From: JAQBQB01 sp963757185
GTDB taxonomy: Bacteria > Gemmatimonadota > Gemmatimonadetes > Gemmatimonadales > Gemmatimonadaceae
DNA length: 64,000 bases
Assembly: GCA_963757185.1 (NCBI GenBank)
Contig: CAVWQI010000006.1
Coordinates: 1-64,000, forward strand
Direction of reading: 5' to 3'
In this document: one piece after another, positions 1 through 9,607 of the stretch
Position numbering within the stretch: the stretch's first letter is position 1
How the letters are laid out: each line of letters starts with the position of its first letter
Notes under the pieces: generated by a model
The model's input: the letters and a program-made list of their open reading frames with translations, nothing else
Told to the model about the DNA's origin: nothing
Database searches by the model: none
Position numbers and translations under genes: made by a program

Positions 1-99
1 AATCGACTGCTGGCCGTCGTCGCGATCGGTGCGTCGATCATTCCGGCGAGGCGCGCGCTGCTGGTTGATCCATTGGAGGCTTTGCGCGCTGGAGGCTAG
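1..99 (+). CDS. ABC transporter permease, C-terminal end (partial)
   Basis: The window opens inside an open frame ending at a TAG at 97-99. The last 32 residues read as the end of a MacB/FtsX-like permease: a hydrophobic stretch, then PARRALLVDPLEALRAG. The 'P-A-R-R-A...DP-EALR' ending is the signature C-terminus of ADOP/MacB permeases. Both other permeases in this window end the same way (DPSITLRSE and DPVEALRSG). Only the last membrane segment and tail are visible, so the substrate and partner ATPase cannot be told. I am confident of the family and cannot say more. Confidence 0.8.
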   Translation, partial: NRLLAVVAIGASIIPARRALLVDPLEALRAGG

Positions 100-130
100 C
101 GCGGCAGATGCGACGACTGCGTGCGGTTTC

Positions 131-1078
131 CTAGCGCTCGTCTCCGCGCGGCGGGCCGGGGTTTCCGCCGTCGACGACGAACTTCCACGTGCCGTCGCTC
201 TGCCGTTTCCACACGGTGAGGTACTTCCCGATTCGCTGAACCGCGGCACCCGAGGCGCCGAGTCCGGTGGACGTGGATTCGCCGATGGTGAACCCGAGGT
301 CTCTCGAGGCGGCGACCCACGCGAAAACCGGCTGCCACACTAGCGAGGATTGTCCGGCGCGCGCGCTGAGGTATTCCTCGATCGCGTGTGCGCCGATCAC
401 GAGCTGCGGATCGCCGAATACAACGCCGTCGGGAGCGACAGTGTTGGCGAACGCGTAGGCCACGCCCATGCGGTACGACAGGTCGGAGAACGAACTGTCC
501 GCGGCGCGAACGCGCGACCGTTCTTCGGCGACCGCGGCGGAAGCGGCCGGCCGCGCATCACTCGGCGCGACGTCTCCGTCGCTGTTTCGCGCGGCCGGCT
601 CGCGCGGCATGGACGACACGGGCCCGTTCACCTCCGTGTACGCCGTGATACGCCACGGACCATTCCGTTGCCGCTCCCAGAACGCGATGTAGCGACCGAA
701 CTGCGGAGGAGCCGACGCGGCGGCTCGCACCGCGACGCCGAACGTGTACGCCGCGCGAAGATCTCCGGACACTCCGCCGCCCAGCGGCTGCCAGAACGCT
801 CGCGTCGTAGGCGGATCGCCCCCCGCGCCGAGCAGCGTGCGCGTCGCCGCAAGTCCGGATGCGACCGGCGCGCCGGCTCGCAGGTACAAGACGTTCTCGG
901 CCAGTAACGCTAGAGTCCCGGCGACGAAGCCCCGAGCGGCGACGGTGTCTGATCGCGATTGGTCGAAGCTGAACAGACTATCCCGCGCCGGCCCGCGAGC
1001 TGGCTCGGGGACCGTCGTCGTTCCATGAGAGGCGCATCCGCACAGCAGAGCGGATGCGATGACCGGGAGAGCCCTCAT
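131..1078 (-). CDS. Lipoprotein with two SnoaL/DUF4440-like (NTF2 fold) domains
   Basis: The start is set at the Met preceding MRALPVIASALLCGC, a short signal peptide with a lipobox (LLCGC) and predicted lipidated Cys; an upstream Met gives an Arg-rich N-terminus that does not fit a signal. The mature protein (about 300 residues) has two similar halves. Each begins with a helical stretch (SLFSFDQSRSDTVAARGF and SRVRAADSSFSDLSYRMG) and ends in a 'Y-(I/L)-(A/T)-V/F-W-(E/K)-R-Q...W' strand (YIAFWERQRNG-W, YLTVWKRQSDGTW). That is the usual last strand of DUF4440/SnoaL-like NTF2-fold domains. These domains bind small ligands or act as minor enzymes in other proteins; no catalytic residues can be assigned here. 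Probably anchored to a membrane facing the periplasm. Standing alone, its role is unknown. Confidence 0.7.
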   Translation of the reverse strand: MRALPVIASALLCGCASHGTTTVPEPARGPARDSLFSFDQSRSDTVAARGFVAGTLALLAENVLYLRAGAPVASGLAATRTLLGAGGDPPTTRAFWQPLGGGVSGDLRAAYTFGVAVRAAASAPPQFGRYIAFWERQRNGPWRITAYTEVNGPVSSMPREPAARNSDGDVAPSDARPAASAAVAEERSRVRAADSSFSDLSYRMGVAYAFANTVAPDGVVFGDPQLVIGAHAIEEYLSARAGQSSLVWQPVFAWVAASRDLGFTIGESTSTGLGASGAAVQRIGKYLTVWKRQSDGTWKFVVDGGNPGPPRGDER

Positions 1079-1162
1079 GCGCAAGACGCTACGGCGACCG
1101 CACCCGAGCCGCCAGACCTGCAACGTCTCGTCCCCGTCACGGGACGAGGCGACCTGTGCGCG

Positions 1163-1531
1163 TCACGTCGCGGAATCGCGCGGACGCAGTCGGGGCGCGA
1201 GTCGTACCGCCGTGCCGTAGCAGAGCACCTCCGTCACTCCGTCCATGATCTCCGTCGCATCGTAACGGACGGCGAGCATCGCATTTCCACCCATCGCCAC
1301 GCAGTGCGAGGTCGCCGCCGCGAACGCGTCGGCGCGAGCGCGCTCGCACAATTCGGCCAGCAGCGTGATGTCGCCGCCGAAAAACGTTTGGAACTTCACA
1401 CCGAGTCGGCCGAGTACCGACCGCGAACGCACGACGATTCCGCGAACGACGCCGAAGGTCTGCGTGACTTCGTATCCGTCGACCGCATTCGAGGTCGTCG
1501 TGATGAAGTCGACGCCTGGCAAGGTGGGCAT
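1163..1531 (-). CDS. YbjQ/UPF0145 family putative heavy-metal-binding protein
   Basis: 122 residues beginning MPTLPGVDFITTTSNAVDGY. The pattern 'T-T....GYEV...GVVRGIVVRSRS...F-GG....L...RA.A...-A...GGNAMLAVRYD' followed by a 'GTAV' strand matches the YbjQ/UPF0145 family, small cytoplasmic pentameric proteins annotated as heavy-metal binding without a proven reaction. The length is close to the family norm (about 105-120). The start is decided by an excellent Shine-Dalgarno: AGGAGG, read on the minus strand at about 1535-1541, a few bases before the ATG. The reading frame stays open far upstream, antisense to the next gene, but that part is non-coding. Divergent from the kinase at 1649, so the 117-bp gap should hold both promoters. 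Confidence 0.85.
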   Translation of the reverse strand: MPTLPGVDFITTTSNAVDGYEVTQTFGVVRGIVVRSRSVLGRLGVKFQTFFGGDITLLAELCERARADAFAAATSHCVAMGGNAMLAVRYDATEIMDGVTEVLCYGTAVRLAPRLRPRDSAT

Positions 1532-1648
1532 GGAGGTCCTCCTGGTTGTGACCGCGCACGAATCAGCAGGGATCCGTGCTAGGGGACAAGACCCTATCCC
1601 GTGCGCCGACCGGGGCTTAGCTTCGTGGGACCTGTTTTTCCCGCCTGA

Positions 1649-2653
1649 ATGGATCTCCGCGAACGCCTCCAAATCGCGCTGGGTGATGCCTATCGTCTCG
1701 AGCGCGAGCTCACCGGTGGGGCCATGGCGCGCGTGTTCGTTGCGACGGACACGACGCTCGGCCGGACAGTCGTCATCAAGACGCTGCCGCCGGCGCTGGC
1801 CGCGGGACTGAGCGTCGAACGCTTTCGCCGCGAGATCAGGCTGCTCGCCGGGCTCACGCACCCGAACATCGTGCCGATTCTTTCGGCCGGCGAACGCGAC
1901 GGACTGCTCTACTACATCATGCCATACATCACGGCCGAGTCGCTGCGGGCGCGAATGGTTCGCGAACAGACGCTCTCGTTGCCGGACGCATTGAACGTGG
2001 CGATCGAGGTCGCCGAAGCGCTCGACTACGCGCATCGCCAGGGCATCGTCCACCGCGACATCAAGCCGGAAAACATTCTTCTCGCCGACAACCACGCGAT
2101 CATCTCCGACTTCGGAATCGCGCGCGCGCTCGCGCGCGCCGGCGAAGGCGAACGGCTCACCGCGATGGGCATGTCGGTCGGTACACCGGGTTACATGAGC
2201 CCCGAGCAGGCGGCCGGTGAGCAGGACGTGGACGGCCGGGCCGACACGTACGCGTTGGGCTGCGTGCTCTACGAGATGGTCGCCGGCTCGCCGCCATTCA
2301 CCGGGAAGACCGCCGCCGCCGTGATCGCCGCGCACATGGCGACGCCCGTGCCGTCGGTGCGAACCCTTCGGTCGACCGCGCCGCAGAAGCTCGACGAGGT
2401 ATTGAACCGGTCGATGGCCAAGGCGCCCGACGAGCGATACGCCACGGCGGCGGCGTTCGTTCAGGCGTTGAGAGGGGTCGAAGCGCGAAGCCGCCGAGCG
2501 GTGATCTCGCGGACGCCGGTTCCAGCACCCACTCCGACGGCGACGCCGGTCGTTGTGCAAGCGAAGGCCAGCCGCACGCCGTGGTATTTCGTCGCGGGCG
2601 CTGTCGTCGTGATCGCGGGGCTCGTCGTAGCGCTCGCTATGCGGTCCCGCTAA
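1649..2653 (+). CDS. Membrane-anchored Ser/Thr protein kinase (Hanks type, PknB-like)
   Basis: 334 residues. The kinase domain runs from about residue 15 to 275. Catalytic Lys44 lies in VVIKTLPP, the HRDIKPEN catalytic loop at 135-142, DFG at 154-156 and the activation-segment SPEQ in the 'GTPGYMSPEQ' motif, so it should be active. The glycine loop is atypical (ELTGGAMARVFVA), as is common in the 'GGMSR' kinases of this group. A short Pro/Thr linker leads to one transmembrane helix (about 312-331), with only a few basic residues after it. The kinase therefore faces the cytoplasm and there is almost no extracellular sensor. Substrate unknown. A strong hairpin overlaps the stop codon (see terminator). 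Confidence 0.93.
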   Translation: MDLRERLQIALGDAYRLERELTGGAMARVFVATDTTLGRTVVIKTLPPALAAGLSVERFRREIRLLAGLTHPNIVPILSAGERDGLLYYIMPYITAESLRARMVREQTLSLPDALNVAIEVAEALDYAHRQGIVHRDIKPENILLADNHAIISDFGIARALARAGEGERLTAMGMSVGTPGYMSPEQAAGEQDVDGRADTYALGCVLYEMVAGSPPFTGKTAAAVIAAHMATPVPSVRTLRSTAPQKLDEVLNRSMAKAPDERYATAAAFVQALRGVEARSRRAVISRTPVPAPTPTATPVVVQAKASRTPWYFVAGAVVVIAGLVVALAMRSR

Positions 2654-2684
2654 TCGGCGCGGCGCGTTTCGCGCCGAGCCGATT
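2652..2684. terminator. Bidirectional terminator hairpin between convergent genes
   Basis: AATCGGC and CGGCGCG pair with CGCGCCG and GCCGATT across a TTT loop, with one internal G/A mismatch: 14 base pairs in all. It begins on the stop codon of the kinase gene and lies 10 bases from the end of the convergent aminotransferase gene, so it can serve both. There is no long T-tract on either strand. Confidence 0.7.
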
Positions 2685-2693
2685 CAGGCCCGC

Positions 2694-3869
2694 CTACTGC
2701 GACGCGGCGACGGGCGTCGCCAGCACGGTGCGGAACACTTCGACCGCCTTCTTCATCTGCGGCATCGTGCCGACCGAAATGCGGGCATAGTTCCCGAGCG
2801 ACGGGAACGCGCGGCCGATCGCCACCTTGTGCTTCACGCACTCGAGCTTGAACGCGTGCGCGTCGCGGCGGATGTCCACCATCATGAAGTTCGCGTCGGC
2901 GGCCGGGACGTTGTAGCCGGCGTTCTGGAAGAACGAGCGCGTGAATGCGCGCGCCTCTTCGTTGCGCCGCTGCTCCGCGGCCACGTGCGCGCCGTCGCCG
3001 ACCGTCGCGGCCACCGCGGCGAGCGCGAATTGATTCACGTTCGAGCCGAGCAGCCAGCTCCCCATGCGCTTGAGGGTGTCCGGCTGGCCGATCGCGTATC
3101 CAGCGCGCAGCCCTGCCATGCCGAAGACCTTCGAGAACGTTCTCGTCACGACAACGCGCGGATTGGCGAGCGCGATGGGGATCGCCGTGCGGTACGACTT
3201 GTCGGCGACGTACTCGTGATACGCCTCGTCGATGAGGATGACGGTGTCGGGCGAAGCGCGGTTCACCGCTTCGACGAACGACGCGACGTCGTCGCCTCCG
3301 TGAACGCTGGCGGTCGGGTTGTTCGGGTTGCAGAAGTACACGAGCCCCGCGCCGCGCGACGCGGCGACGATCGCATCGAGGTCGAGTCTGAGCTTCGAGT
3401 CCACCGGCGGCGCGGCAACCGGGTGCTTGAGGAACCGCGCGAAATTCGCCGGCGCCTCGAAGGTCGGCTCGGGAGCGACGAGGGCTCGGTCGGTGGCCGT
3501 GAACGCCAGGACGGCGGCGCGCAGCAACTCTCCCGATCCGCAGCCCAGGATGATGTTCGAAGGCGATACGCCGCGCGCTTTGGCGATCATCGCGAAGACG
3601 TCGTCCTCCTCTTTCACGGGGTACCGGTTGGCGTGACCGAACGCGTTCGATACGGCTTCGAGCGCGCGGCGTCCGGGGCCGTTCGGGTTCTCGTTGCTGT
3701 CGATCCGGATCATTCCGGGGGCCGATGCAAGCAACCGGTCGGCGCGTCGTTCGGGCTGGCCTTGAGCGAGGAGCGCTTCGTGGCCCTGCCACCGAATGAG
3801 CGGTGCCGTGAGCAGACCGGCGGTCCCTGCCCCGAGACTGGCGACGAACGAACGACGCGACACGGACAT
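2694..3869 (-). CDS. Tat-exported PLP-dependent aminotransferase, HisC-like (class I/II)
   Basis: 391 residues from the Met in MSVSRRSFVASLGAGTAG. That start gives a textbook twin-arginine signal (SRRSF plus hydrophobic stretch), which an upstream in-frame Met would only extend. The body matches histidinol-phosphate aminotransferase-like fold type I enzymes: 'IDSNENPNGPG' substrate arm, 'LGCGSGELL' cofactor phosphate region, CNPNNPT, IDEAYHEY (Asp to PLP N1), and the PLP Lys in TRTFSKVFGMAGLRAGY (about Lys247). All expected residues are present. Export through Tat implies folding with PLP in the cytoplasm and action in the periplasm, unusual for a biosynthetic HisC. No his genes are nearby, so this is more likely a relative with another amine substrate. 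Confidence 0.88.
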   Translation of the reverse strand: MSVSRRSFVASLGAGTAGLLTAPLIRWQGHEALLAQGQPERRADRLLASAPGMIRIDSNENPNGPGRRALEAVSNAFGHANRYPVKEEDDVFAMIAKARGVSPSNIILGCGSGELLRAAVLAFTATDRALVAPEPTFEAPANFARFLKHPVAAPPVDSKLRLDLDAIVAASRGAGLVYFCNPNNPTASVHGGDDVASFVEAVNRASPDTVILIDEAYHEYVADKSYRTAIPIALANPRVVVTRTFSKVFGMAGLRAGYAIGQPDTLKRMGSWLLGSNVNQFALAAVAATVGDGAHVAAEQRRNEEARAFTRSFFQNAGYNVPAADANFMMVDIRRDAHAFKLECVKHKVAIGRAFPSLGNYARISVGTMPQMKKAVEVFRTVLATPVAASQ

Positions 3870-4121
3870 GGCGACTCCGATTGAGGATCGCCGCCGAGTA
3901 TAGCGCGGTTCGTCCGGCGGCACCACAGGTGCCGGTGACCGATGCCTAAACCTACCAGTTCGGCCCCTGGCTCAGGCGTCGCAATGTGCGGTGTATCACG
4001 TTGTTACAAGGCACGAGTTCTGCGACCGATGAGTTCGCGTTTGAGGGTGGACGCAGCCTTGGCGGATGTGTATTTCACTATGGTTGGCGTCGCCGTTTTT
4101 TCTCCGGAGCAGTCGGAAGTC

Positions 4122-4805
4122 ATGTTCGGTGCAATCGTCGTCGGCCTGCTCGTATCCGCGCTCGCAGCCGGAGGGATAGTCCTCGCGCGCGCCTGGTCGC
4201 AAAGCCGGGCAGATCGCGTGCGTGAGGTCCCGCCGTTGTTCGTGATTGCACGACCGGTCAATGGCGTCGAACCGGTGATCGGGCCGCCCATGATCTCGCG
4301 GTCGCCGGTGTTCTCAGCGAGCTCATCGCGGACGCCTCGGTCGAACGGGATTCCGGCGTCGGGCGAACGGACGGTGTTCGACGACACGCGTCTCGTTGAC
4401 CTCGACGAACCGACCGTGCGCGGCGCGAACTCGGAAACGGTCCGGTTTCTCCGCCCGGGCGAAGAACCGATCCAGATTCTCCCCGGGCGCCTCGAGGTCC
4501 TGTCGGGCGAGCCGAAGCATCGCGAGATCAGATTCGTGCGATCGCCCGGCGAGCCGGCCGAGCTGATCCTTGGCCGCGAGCCCGGCCGGACGCCGCAGAC
4601 CGTCGCGCTCCATTCGGACACCGTGAGCCGCCGACACGCGAAATTCGCGTACTCGAATGGCCGCTGGGCGGTGACGAACCTGTCGCGGACGAATCCCGTC
4701 GTCGTGAACGACGAGCGTCTGCCGGACAGCTCGATCGAACGGCCGCTCGCCGACGGCGACCGCGTCGAGCTCGGCGAAGTCGTCCTCCGCTTCAGATCGC
4801 GGTAA
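4122..4805 (+). CDS. Membrane-anchored FHA-domain protein
   Basis: The frame is open from 3942. I choose the ATG at 4122 because it opens directly into one transmembrane helix (MFGAIVVGLLVSALAAGGIVLA) with GGAAG just upstream; ATG 4080 is an alternative adding 14 residues. A low-complexity linker (about residues 35-145) follows. The C-terminal FHA domain has 'LGREPG', the phosphothreonine-binding 'SDTVSRRHA-F' loop, 'NLSRTNPVVVND' and 'LADGDRVELGEVVLRF'. FHA domains bind pThr peptides. The gene lies 46 bases upstream of a Thr-kinase gene, so it is the natural reader of that kinase's output. The topology puts the FHA domain in the cytoplasm. Likely the first gene of a five-gene operon. Confidence 0.85.
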   Translation: MFGAIVVGLLVSALAAGGIVLARAWSQSRADRVREVPPLFVIARPVNGVEPVIGPPMISRSPVFSASSSRTPRSNGIPASGERTVFDDTRLVDLDEPTVRGANSETVRFLRPGEEPIQILPGRLEVLSGEPKHREIRFVRSPGEPAELILGREPGRTPQTVALHSDTVSRRHAKFAYSNGRWAVTNLSRTNPVVVNDERLPDSSIERPLADGDRVELGEVVLRFRSR

Positions 4806-4851
4806 CGCCGATCCGCATGGACGTCGGAGCCGTTCTCTCGTATCGCGATCG

Positions 4852-7638
4852 ATGACTTCCGAGCGCGTCTCTCCGGGACTGTCGGCTCTCGAGCCGTCGT
4901 ACGAGATCATTCGGGAGATCGGCCACGGCGGCACGTCGGTCGTATACCTCGCGCGCGAACGCGCCAGCGACGCCGAAGTCGCGATCAAGCTCATTCGCTC
5001 CAAGTACCTCGGGGACGACGAGGCCATGGGGCGCTTCGCGCGCGAAGCGCGATTCCTCGCGCGGCTCGTGCATCCGAACATCGTACGCGTGCGCGACGTG
5101 TTGGAGCTGGGCGACGCCGGACTGGCGATCGTGATGGCGCACGTGCCAGGGCGAACTCTCAAAGAGCTGATTCGCGAAGCCGGGCGGCTCGACCCGGAGC
5201 GCGCCGAGCGTTTCACTCGCGACATCGCGCGCGCGCTCGGGGCCGCGCACGCGATGGGGATCGTTCACCGCGACGTGAAGCCGGAGAACGTCTTCGTCGA
5301 CCCCGAGGACCGGCCGCTGTTGGCGGACTTCGGGCTCGCGCGCTCGATGACCAACGATTCACAGCTCACCATGGCCGGCGTGGCGATAGGAACGCCCGCG
5401 TACATGCCGCCGGAACAGATCGAGGGCGCGTCACTCGACGCGCGCGGCGACATCTACAGCCTGGGCCTCGTCGCGTGGGAAATGCTGTCAGGTCATCGTC
5501 CGTGGGAGGGCGAAAGCCTGTATGCGATCCTCTACCGCCAGCGTTACGAGCAGCTGCCCGACGTCCGCGACTTGCGCGACGACGTGCCGGATTCACTCGG
5601 CGACGCGATTTCCGTCGCCATCGAAAAGAATCCGGCGATGCGTTGGCAGAGCGCGGCGGAGATGATCGAGGCGCTGGACGGCGCGATAATTCCGCGTCGC
5701 ACGACGCGGCGGCCGCCGCTGAGCGCGGATACTGTGCGATTCGCCCGCCCCGTCAGCGGCGTGCCTCACGCTGATTTGCCGGTGCCCGCCGAGCCGCTCG
5801 CCCCGCGCGTGCCCGTGCCGCTCCCGCCGAGCACTCAGGCCGAGCGGCCGGCAGCGTCGCTGCACGTCGCGCCGCCGCGCGCGAACGTTCCCTTCGTCGA
5901 GCTGGGTCCTGCGTCGATGCCGCCGTCGCGCGGCGCGCACGAGCCGTCGTTCATCGGCGCGACCGACTTCTCGTCGCTGGCCGCGGAGCTCGAGGCGCAA
6001 GACGAAGAGCCGTCCTCCGGGACGAGCCGGAAGTTCGTCCTGGCGCTGGGCGGCGTCGCGGCAGCGATCACGCTCGTGGTGGTCGCGGCAAACTTGCAGG
6101 GGCGGTCGAATGACGCGCACCACGCCCCGGTTCTCGTCTCCGGCGGATTCGTCGTGAACGACACGGCGGGGAAGACGCTGCCGGCTACGCAACCCAGCGC
6201 GCCAAACCCGGGGCCGACACCAACGGCCACGGCTCGGCAGGTCGGTCCCGCGGCGAGCGTCGCGTCGTCGGCGCAGCAGCCGCCGGACCTGCCCGAATCG
6301 CGAAAGTCGCCGCCGCCGACGCGTCTCCCGGTCACCCAGCAGTCCATCGCGGCGTCGAAGACCGACGCCGGCAAGGCCGACAAGGCGAGCGAGGACGTTC
6401 CGGCTCGCGATGCGGCGGCGAAGGCGGATTCAAAGACCGACTCGAAGAAAGACCCGAAGACTCAGAGCAATTCTTCCATCAGGTCCGCGACGCCCGAGAG
6501 GGCGGCTGAGAAGCCCGCTCCCGAAAAGCCGACTCCGGCGCCCCTTCCGGTCGCGCCAATTCCGGCCCCGATCGCGTCACGCGTGACCGTCGCCGCCGGC
6601 GGTCTGCATTCGTGCATGCTCAACGCCGAAGGGCGAGCGTACTGTTGGGGCGGGAACGATCGCGGGCAACTCGGCGCGGGCGGCGCGAACTCCGTCGCCA
6701 CGCCGCTGGCAGTCGCCGGAGACGTCCGGTTCATCGCCATCGCGGCAGGGCTGTCGCACAACTGCGCTATCGCGCGCGGCGGAGCGGCCTGGTGCTGGGG
6801 CGAGAACGATCGCGGGCAGCTTGGCGACCGGTCTACGATGGCGCACCAAGCGCCGATGCGGGTCGCCGATGCGCGAATGTTCACCACGGTCGACGTCGGC
6901 GCGGCGCACAGCTGCGCACTCGACAGTCAGGGCGAGGCGCTGTGCTGGGGTTCGAATTCGCACGGGCAAACCGGCACGGAGACGATGACGACTGAGCTCA
7001 GCACGCCGGCGCTCGTGGCCGGCGATCATCGCTATACCGCGCTCTCGCTCGGCTGGAATTTCACCTGCGCGCTCGACGGCGGCCGCGCCTTTTGTTGGGG
7101 CGAGAATGCCAACGGCCAGCTGGGCGACGGATCGATCACCGATCGTCGCGCGCCGGTTCTCGTAGCCGGCGGGCTGACGTTCCGGTCGATCTCGGCGGGA
7201 GCGACGCACGCCTGCGGCATCACGCCGCACGGCGAGGCGTACTGCTGGGGAAACAACTACGGCGGCCAATTGGGGGACGGAACTCGCTCGAGCCGCGAAG
7301 TTCCCACGGCCGTGAAGACGTCGCTTCGATTCGTCGCCATCGCGACCGGCGCGCTGCACACGTGCGCGCTCACGAGCGACGGCGAGGCGTTCTGCTGGGG
7401 CCGCGACAATTACGGCCAGCTGGGCGATGGCGGCGGAACGCAGGACTCGGCGGAGCCAGTCCGCGTCGTGGGAGACCACTCGTTCGCGGCGATCCGCGCG
7501 TTCGGCTCGCACACCTGCGCCACGACGACTTCTGGCGACGCGTTTTGCTGGGGCTACAACGTCGACGGCCAGTTGGGCGATGGTTCCCGGACGAATCGCC
7601 CGCGACCGGTGTACGTCGAACCGCCGCCCGGCACGTGA
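4852..7638 (+). CDS. Transmembrane Ser/Thr kinase with extracytoplasmic seven-repeat RCC1 propeller
   Basis: 928 residues. The N-terminal kinase domain (about 17-275) has loop GHGGTSVVYLA, catalytic Lys46 in VAIKLI, HRDVKPEN at 139-146, DFG at 159-161 and PPEQ. A Pro-rich juxtamembrane segment leads to one transmembrane helix (about 395-415, VLALGGVAAAITLVVVAA). An Ala/Lys/Pro-rich spacer (about 420-575) carries the C-terminal domain (578-925): seven RCC1-type units, each with a 'G..H(S/T)CA' strand and a '(Y/F)CWG.N..GQLGDG' turn. Seven units make one complete propeller. Every unit has a paired Cys from 'H-C' and 'CWG', suggesting disulfide-stapled blades outside the cytoplasm. The fold is usually a protein- or ligand-binding platform, so this reads as a receptor kinase. 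All catalytic residues are intact; the ligand is unknown. Big_2 lipoprotein genes follow after 29 bases. Confidence 0.93.
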   Translation: MTSERVSPGLSALEPSYEIIREIGHGGTSVVYLARERASDAEVAIKLIRSKYLGDDEAMGRFAREARFLARLVHPNIVRVRDVLELGDAGLAIVMAHVPGRTLKELIREAGRLDPERAERFTRDIARALGAAHAMGIVHRDVKPENVFVDPEDRPLLADFGLARSMTNDSQLTMAGVAIGTPAYMPPEQIEGASLDARGDIYSLGLVAWEMLSGHRPWEGESLYAILYRQRYEQLPDVRDLRDDVPDSLGDAISVAIEKNPAMRWQSAAEMIEALDGAIIPRRTTRRPPLSADTVRFARPVSGVPHADLPVPAEPLAPRVPVPLPPSTQAERPAASLHVAPPRANVPFVELGPASMPPSRGAHEPSFIGATDFSSLAAELEAQDEEPSSGTSRKFVLALGGVAAAITLVVVAANLQGRSNDAHHAPVLVSGGFVVNDTAGKTLPATQPSAPNPGPTPTATARQVGPAASVASSAQQPPDLPESRKSPPPTRLPVTQQSIAASKTDAGKADKASEDVPARDAAAKADSKTDSKKDPKTQSNSSIRSATPERAAEKPAPEKPTPAPLPVAPIPAPIASRVTVAAGGLHSCMLNAEGRAYCWGGNDRGQLGAGGANSVATPLAVAGDVRFIAIAAGLSHNCAIARGGAAWCWGENDRGQLGDRSTMAHQAPMRVADARMFTTVDVGAAHSCALDSQGEALCWGSNSHGQTGTETMTTELSTPALVAGDHRYTALSLGWNFTCALDGGRAFCWGENANGQLGDGSITDRRAPVLVAGGLTFRSISAGATHACGITPHGEAYCWGNNYGGQLGDGTRSSREVPTAVKTSLRFVAIATGALHTCALTSDGEAFCWGRDNYGQLGDGGGTQDSAEPVRVVGDHSFAAIRAFGSHTCATTTSGDAFCWGYNVDGQLGDGSRTNRPRPVYVEPPPGT

Positions 7639-7667
7639 CGATCGTGGCAAGGCATGAGCGTTCTCTG

Positions 7668-9606
7668 ATGCCCTGGAAGCGAGCGCGGCGCGTAGCGGCG
7701 TGGATCGCGGTTTCGACGGCGGCCGCGTGCGCCGGCGGCGCCGCCGATGTGACCACGGGCACCGTGGCGTCGATTTCGATCACGCCGCCGACGACAACGG
7801 TGTCGATCGGCGCGCAGATCCCGCTTCAAGCGCTCGTCCAGGATCCCAGCGGCAAGACGGTCACCGCGACGGAAGTCTTCTGGTCCGTCCAGGACCCGAA
7901 CGTCGCGACAGTCTCCAGCGCGGGCGTCGTGACCGGCGTTGGGCTCGGGTCGACGCAGGTCGCTGCGAGCGCGAACGGGAAGTCGGGCATTGCGACCATC
8001 ACCGTCGAGAAGACGCCAGTGGCAAGCGTCGTGGTCACGCCGCCGCACGTCGACGCGTCACCCGGCGGTCGGGCGCAGTTCACGGCCGTGGCCTATGACG
8101 GCGCGCAGAATCCTCTCAGCGGCCGCACGATCACGTGGAGCACGAGCAACGGGGCGGTCGCCGCCGTGGACGCGAACGGAAACATGACGGCGGTCGGCCA
8201 AGGCTCGGCGACCATCACCGCCACGTCGGAAGGAAAGAGCGGCGTGGCGACCGTCAGCGTCTCGCAAGCGGCGGTCGCCACGGTGACGGTGACGCCAACG
8301 CCGCTGTCGATGTCGGTCGGGCAGACGACGCAACTCACGGCGGCGCTGAAGGACGCGTCCGGCAACGTGCTGAACGGGCGCACCGTGACTTGGTCGAGCT
8401 CGAACGCCGGCGTCGCGACGGTATCCGCATCGGGTATGGTGACGGGGGTCGCGGCGGGCACGACGACGATCACGGCGACGAGCGAAGGCAAGAGCGGCAC
8501 GGCCGCGGTGACGATCTCGAACGTCGCGGTCGGATCGGTCGTCGTGCAGCCGCAAAGCCCGACGATCATGCAAGGCACGAGCGTGCAGCTCAGCGCAACG
8601 GTGCGCGACGTCAACGGCGTCGTCGTCACCGATCGCGTCGTGACGTGGTCGACGAGCAGCGCGACGGTGGCCACCGTGTCGGCGTCCGGCGTCGTCACGG
8701 GTGTCGGTTCCGGATCGGTGACGATCACCGCGACGAGCGAAGGCAAGTCGGGGACGACGTCCGTGAATGTGCTCCCGGTGCCGGTCGCCAGCGTCACCAT
8801 TCAGCCGGCAAGCCCGGACACGGTGTTCATCGGCTACACGGCACAGCTCACCGCGGTCACGAAAGACTCGGCGGGCGGAGTGCTGAACGGCCGCGCGGTG
8901 GCCTGGCACTCGAACAACACCGCGATCGCGACCGTCGACGCGGCCGGCCTCGTTTCAGGCGTCGCCGCCGGCTCGACGACCATCACGGCGACGAGTGAAG
9001 GCAAGACCGCCTCGGTGACGATGGTCTCCACCAAGGCGCCCGTGGGAAGCGTCGTCGTCGTGACTGGGGCAGACTCGGTGAATACGGCGAACACACCCGC
9101 CGGCTCGACTCAACTCACCGCCACCGTCAGAGACGTGAAGGGGACGGTGGTGACAGACCGAACCATCGCGTGGGTAGCCGTGGCCGGAGGGTTCGCCACC
9201 ATCACGCCAAACTCCGGACCAACTGTGACCGTCTGCGGGAAAGAAACAAGGCCAAGCGCTGATCATCGCCACCGCGGAGACGAAGGCCGATACGGCGACG
9301 GTGAACGTGGTCACCGCCGTTACGTCGATAGCGATCACTCCGGCGGTAAAGACCCTCAGCGGGTCGTCCGGTCAGACCGTGCAACTCACCGCGACATGCA
9401 ACGGCCCTGGGGCGTGCAGCGCGGTCGTGCCGGGCCGCACGATCCAATGGACGTCGAGCAACACGGCCGTGGCGACAGTGGATCCCGCTACCGGTGTCGT
9501 GACCGCGAAAAGCGTACTCGTCGTACAGCTCGTGCAGATCACGGCGACCGCCGTGTTCGACGGGGTGGCCTCGGCCGTCAAGGCCGTCATCACGGTCACA
9601 CCTTAG
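7668..9606 (+). CDS. Big_2 (bacterial Ig-like) repeat lipoprotein, seven domains, one frameshift
   Basis: The ATG at 7668 starts a signal peptide ending in a lipobox-like AAAC (MPWKRARRVAAWIAVSTAAAC). About seven Big_2 domains of 75-85 residues follow, recognisable by the repeating 'V.(V/I)TP....V.VG....L.A...D..G....GR.(V/I)TW.S.N...ATV...G.VTGV..G...ITATSEGKSG.A.V.V'. The frame is continuous to about 9230, then resumes one base out of register with 'QALIIATAETKADTATVNV' and ends at TAG 9604-9606. Paralogues at 15.0 and 19.2 kb read straight through this place, so a single extra base lies at about 9228-9250. Big_2 proteins are extracellular adhesin or scaffold modules. Starts 29 bases after the RCC1 kinase and ends one base before the next Big_2 gene. 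Confidence 0.85.
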
Positions 9607-9607
9607 A

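Noticed and set aside
1532..2560. Long upstream extension of the minus-strand frame of the YbjQ gene.
   Set aside because: It is antisense to a clear kinase gene. The AGGAGG ribosome site fixes the true start at 1531.
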